DNA of 8,544 nt from an uncultured Alistipes sp. (lineage in GTDB: Bacteria > Bacteroidota > Bacteroidia > Bacteroidales > Rikenellaceae): positions 1 through 8,544 of the forward strand of contig CAJUIE010000074.1 of the NCBI GenBank assembly GCA_910586375.1, read 5' to 3'. A model generated the notes under the pieces. It saw only the letters and a list, made by a program, of their open reading frames with translations, made no database searches and was not told the origin of the DNA. The position numbers and the translations under genes were made by a program. Within the stretch, counting starts at the first letter, position 1; the number at the start of each line of letters is the position of its first letter. Positions 6,308 through 8,544 of this stretch are shown piece after piece.

Positions 6308-7594
6308 ATGCTGCATCCCGAGTGGAGCTATCAGGCCGTCATTTATGAGATGAACGTGCGCCAGCTGACCCCCGAAGGCACTTTGCGGGCCGCCGCCGGG
6401 CGCCTGCCTTTTTTGCGCGATATGGGTATCGACGCCGTGTGGCTTATGCCGGTGCATCCCGTCGGAGTGGAGGGCCGCAAGGGGTCGCTCGGCTCCTTTT
6501 ACTCGATCCGCGACTACTGCGCCGTCAGTTCTGAGCTGGGCACGATGGAGGATTTCGACGCATTGGTCACTGAGGCCCATCGCCTCGGAATGAAGGTGCT
6601 CCTGGACTGGGTGGCCAACCACACGGCCCGCGATGCGCGCTGGATTGCCGAACACCCCGATTTTTACGAACGCGACGCCGGGGGGCGTCCCGCCGTGCCG
6701 TGGGACTGGACCGATACGGCCCAGCTCGACTATGCCAACAGGGAGGTGTGGCGGGCTCAGGCCGACGCCATGGAGTTCTGGATTCGGGATCATGCTGTCG
6801 ACGGCTTCCGCTGCGACATGGCCATGCTTGTGCCCATCGGTTTCTGGAATGCCACCGTCGAACGGCTGCGGGCGGTGAAGCCCGACCTCTTCATGCTGGC
6901 CGAGGCCGAGGAGACCAACCTTTTCGGCCTGCCTGCTTTCGATGCCTGCTATGCCTGGGAGATGCACCACCTGATGGTCGACGTTGCGCAGCAGAAGGTG
7001 CGCCTGACCGCTTTGCGCGATTACCTGTATGCCGACCGGGGGCGTTATCCGCGCTCGGCCATGCGGCTGACCTTCACGTCGAACCACGACGAGAATTCGT
7101 GGAGCGGCCCGGAGTTCGGGCGCTTCGGCGACGCCCGCGAGGCGATGACCGTCTTTTCGTTTGTCGTGCCGCGCGGCCTGCCGCTCGTCTATACGGGCCA
7201 GGAGGTGGGTTACGACCACTCATTCGCCTTTTTCGACCGCGACCCCATCCCTGCCTCATGTTATCGGGCCAATGCCTTTACGGAGCTTTATCGCCGTCTG
7301 ATCCGTCTGCGGCACGACAACCCGGCCCTGGCTGCCGGCGAGCGGGGCGGCGAGATGATTGAGCTGCACAACAATGCCGGGGACTGTCTCTGGACGATGG
7401 TGCGCGAGGTTGAGGGCAATCGGGTTGCCGCCGTGATGAATCTTTCGCCTTATGCCATCCATGCCGATTATCATACGGGCATTTACGCCGGTATGTATAC
7501 CGATGCCATGACCGGCGCCGACTACGAGCTGCGCGGGCGGGTGGAGGAGGATATGGCCCCCTGGGCTTATCGTATCCTTGTGCGTCGCACCTGA
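6308..7594 (+). CDS. Cytosolic GH13 alpha-amylase-family enzyme
   Basis: Likely acts on maltodextrins inside the cell, since no signal peptide or membrane segment is seen and it starts 4 nt after the maltose phosphorylase gene. The 428-residue protein is a TIM barrel followed by a C-terminal beta domain from about residue 340. All four GH13 conserved regions are present: region I DWVANH (Asp100-His105), region II GFRCDMAM with Arg168 and nucleophile Asp170, region III FMLAEAEE with probable acid/base Glu199, and region IV SNHDENS with His260 and Asp261. The start at 6308 gives the normal N-terminus, with the early beta strand AVIYEMNVRQ. A strong terminator follows 10 nt after the stop. Exact specificity (alpha-amylase, maltogenic enzyme, alpha-glucosidase or transglycosidase) cannot be read from the motifs. 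Context suggests it supplies maltose to the phosphorylase, but this is inference. Confidence 0.88.
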   Translation: MLHPEWSYQAVIYEMNVRQLTPEGTLRAAAGRLPFLRDMGIDAVWLMPVHPVGVEGRKGSLGSFYSIRDYCAVSSELGTMEDFDALVTEAHRLGMKVLLDWVANHTARDARWIAEHPDFYERDAGGRPAVPWDWTDTAQLDYANREVWRAQADAMEFWIRDHAVDGFRCDMAMLVPIGFWNATVERLRAVKPDLFMLAEAEETNLFGLPAFDACYAWEMHHLMVDVAQQKVRLTALRDYLYADRGRYPRSAMRLTFTSNHDENSWSGPEFGRFGDAREAMTVFSFVVPRGLPLVYTGQEVGYDHSFAFFDRDPIPASCYRANAFTELYRRLIRLRHDNPALAAGERGGEMIELHNNAGDCLWTMVREVEGNRVAAVMNLSPYAIHADYHTGIYAGMYTDAMTGADYELRGRVEEDMAPWAYRILVRRT

Positions 7595-7603
7595 AACTGA
7601 CAG

Positions 7604-7628
7604 AAAACGTCCCAACGGGATGTTTTTT
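7604..7628 (+). terminator. Intrinsic terminator of the pgmB-GH65-GH13 operon
   Basis: AAAACGTCCC (7604-7613) pairs with GGGATGTTTT (7617-7626) around the loop AAC, giving ten pairs with one G-T wobble. The T-run continues to 7628. It begins 10 nt after the GH13 stop codon and so closes the three-gene unit. The T-run is also the upstream edge of the next promoter. Confidence 0.85.
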
Positions 7629-7649
7629 GCATGGTTTTTTGTATCTTCG
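7623..7649 (+). promoter_or_regulatory. Putative promoter of the TPM-domain gene
   Basis: TATCTTCG at 7642-7649 matches the Bacteroidota -7 consensus TAnnTTTG in all but one base. Upstream there is only the T-run and G of the terminator (TTTTTTG, 7623-7629), 12 nt away, closer than a standard -33 box. Transcription would begin close to 7654, leaving almost no leader before the ATG at 7658. A promoter must lie here or inside the GH13 gene, because the terminator separates this gene from the operon. Confidence 0.45.
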
Positions 7650-7657
7650 TCCGAAAT

Positions 7658-8544
7658 ATGAAACGCTTCTGTCTTATCGCTCTGTTTGCCGTGCTCTCTG
7701 CGACGGCCGGTGCCCGTATATGGCAGCCGGGCGAGGTTCCCAATGTGCAGCTCGCCGACCGCAGCCGTTATGTCTCCAATCCCGACGGCATCCTCTCCGA
7801 CGGCGCCGTTGCGACGATCGATTCGTTGTGCCGCTCTCTGCGTGAACAGGGTATTGCCCAGGTGGCCGTGGCGGTGCTTGACGACATCGAAGGTGGCGAT
7901 ACTTTCGGTTTCGCCATGCGTTTGTTCGGCGGCTGGGGCGTGGGCCGCAGCGATGCCGATAACGGACTGGGCGTCCTTTTGGTACGCGATCTGCGCGAAA
8001 TTCGCTTCATCACCGGCCCGGGAATCGAGGGGGTTCTGCCCGATGCCCTCTGCAAACGGATACAGCTCAATTTCATGCTGCCGCATTTCCGCGACGGCGA
8101 CTATGACGCAGGTATGGTTGCCGGGATGCGGGCCGTGGCAGAACTGCTCGAAGGCGGCGAGCTCGATTTCGGTCCCGAGCCGGAGGACGAGGGTATACCG
8201 TGGTTGAGTATTGTGCTGGGGCCCTTAGGGTTCTTCTTCTGTGTTGTGCTGTTTCTGGCTTTCTTCGGGCAGAGCCGGCGTTGCCCCAAGTGCGGCAAGA
8301 GCACCCTGAACCTGCGCGACACGCGGGTGTTGTCCGTCGCTTCGGCTTACGAACTGGTCGAACGTACCTATGTCTGCGCCTCTTGCGGCGAGGAGGTGAA
8401 GCGCATGGTCCGCAATTTTCGTGACAACGGTGGCAGCGGCGGTTCTTTCGGCGGCGGTTCTTTCGGCGGCGGTTCTTTCGGCGGTCGCGGCGGTGGTTCA
8501 TTCGGCGGTGGTTCATTCGGTGGTGGTTCATTCGGCGGTGGTTC
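7658..8544 (+). CDS. TPM-domain (YgcG-like) membrane protein with zinc ribbon and Gly-rich tail, partial
   Basis: Membrane-anchored TPM-domain protein (Pfam TPM, formerly DUF477). Function is poorly known; in chloroplasts the domain belongs to a photosystem II repair factor with reported phosphatase activity, which cannot be assumed here. 295 codons are visible and the frame is open at the window end. Order: signal peptide 1-19 ending in AGA; TPM domain about 37-170 with NPDGILSD (41-48), NGLGVLLVRDLREIRF and the TGPGIEGVLPD segment; TM helix about 182-203; four-cysteine zinc ribbon with CPKC (209-212) and CASC (240-243); then Gly-Ser-Phe-Gly-Gly repeats from about residue 262. With the signal peptide removed, TPM would face the periplasm and the zinc ribbon and Gly-rich tail the cytosol. 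The start is set by the signal peptide. It is separated from the maltose operon by a terminator, so a functional link to it is not implied. Confidence 0.85.
   Translation, partial: MKRFCLIALFAVLSATAGARIWQPGEVPNVQLADRSRYVSNPDGILSDGAVATIDSLCRSLREQGIAQVAVAVLDDIEGGDTFGFAMRLFGGWGVGRSDADNGLGVLLVRDLREIRFITGPGIEGVLPDALCKRIQLNFMLPHFRDGDYDAGMVAGMRAVAELLEGGELDFGPEPEDEGIPWLSIVLGPLGFFFCVVLFLAFFGQSRRCPKCGKSTLNLRDTRVLSVASAYELVERTYVCASCGEEVKRMVRNFRDNGGSGGSFGGGSFGGGSFGGRGGGSFGGGSFGGGSFGGG
8441..8544 (+). repeat. In-frame 15-bp tandem repeats encoding Gly-Ser-Phe-Gly-Gly
   Basis: Three units of the type GGTTCTTTCGGCGGC lie at 8441-8455, 8456-8470 and 8471-8485. A nine-base interruption encoding Arg-Gly-Gly follows (8486-8494). 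Three further units of the type GGTTCATTCGGCGGT lie at 8495-8509, 8510-8524 and 8525-8539, and a seventh is cut by the window end. Serine is TCT in the first block and TCA in the second. Gly/Ser-rich tails are usual in this protein family. Confidence 0.9.

Noticed and set aside
8441..8544. CRISPR-like array
   Set aside because: The repeats are contiguous 15-bp in-frame units coding Gly-Ser-Phe-Gly-Gly, with no unique spacers.

Overview
The window looks like a chromosomal segment from a GC-rich member of the Bacteroidota, most likely Alistipes or a close relative. Three things point there: promoter -7 elements of the Bacteroidota type (TAnnTTTG), gene starts without Shine-Dalgarno sequences, and G/C-rich third codon positions combined with Bacteroidota-style protein families. 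The genus is an inference from composition and style; no 16S rRNA or marker gene is present.

Left part (1-3004, minus strand): the first two genes of a capsule or exopolysaccharide export unit, reading out of the window to the left. A Wza-like outer-membrane lipoprotein (2204-3004) is followed 23 nt later by a Wzz/Wzc-type chain-length protein fused to a bacterial tyrosine kinase (2180 to beyond position 1). A consensus Bacteroidota promoter lies directly ahead of wza.

Centre (3005-3382): a 378-bp divergent intergenic region. It carries the leftward wza promoter, a rightward promoter, and about 230 bp of GC-rich, hairpin-bearing sequence with a direct 10-bp repeat. I read this stretch as a 5' leader or repeat element, not as a protein gene. 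It is the least explained part of the window.

Right-centre (3383-7628, plus strand): a compact three-gene operon for phosphorolytic maltose use. Beta-phosphoglucomutase (pgmB) overlaps a GH65 maltose phosphorylase by 25 nt, and a cytosolic GH13 alpha-amylase-family enzyme follows after 4 nt. A strong intrinsic terminator closes the unit. GH13 would trim imported maltodextrins. GH65 splits maltose with phosphate into glucose and beta-glucose 1-phosphate, and PgmB converts the latter to glucose 6-phosphate. No transporter or regulator gene of the operon is in the window.

Right end (7629-8544): a new promoter abuts the terminator and starts a TPM-domain membrane protein with a signal peptide, a membrane segment, a four-cysteine zinc ribbon and a Gly-Ser-Phe-Gly-Gly repeat tail that runs off the window. 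No RNA genes, insertion sequences, CRISPR arrays or integrase sites were seen. I found no convincing new multi-gene system: the genes are recognisable families, and the novelty candidates are the leader element, the promoter architecture and the coding repeat.
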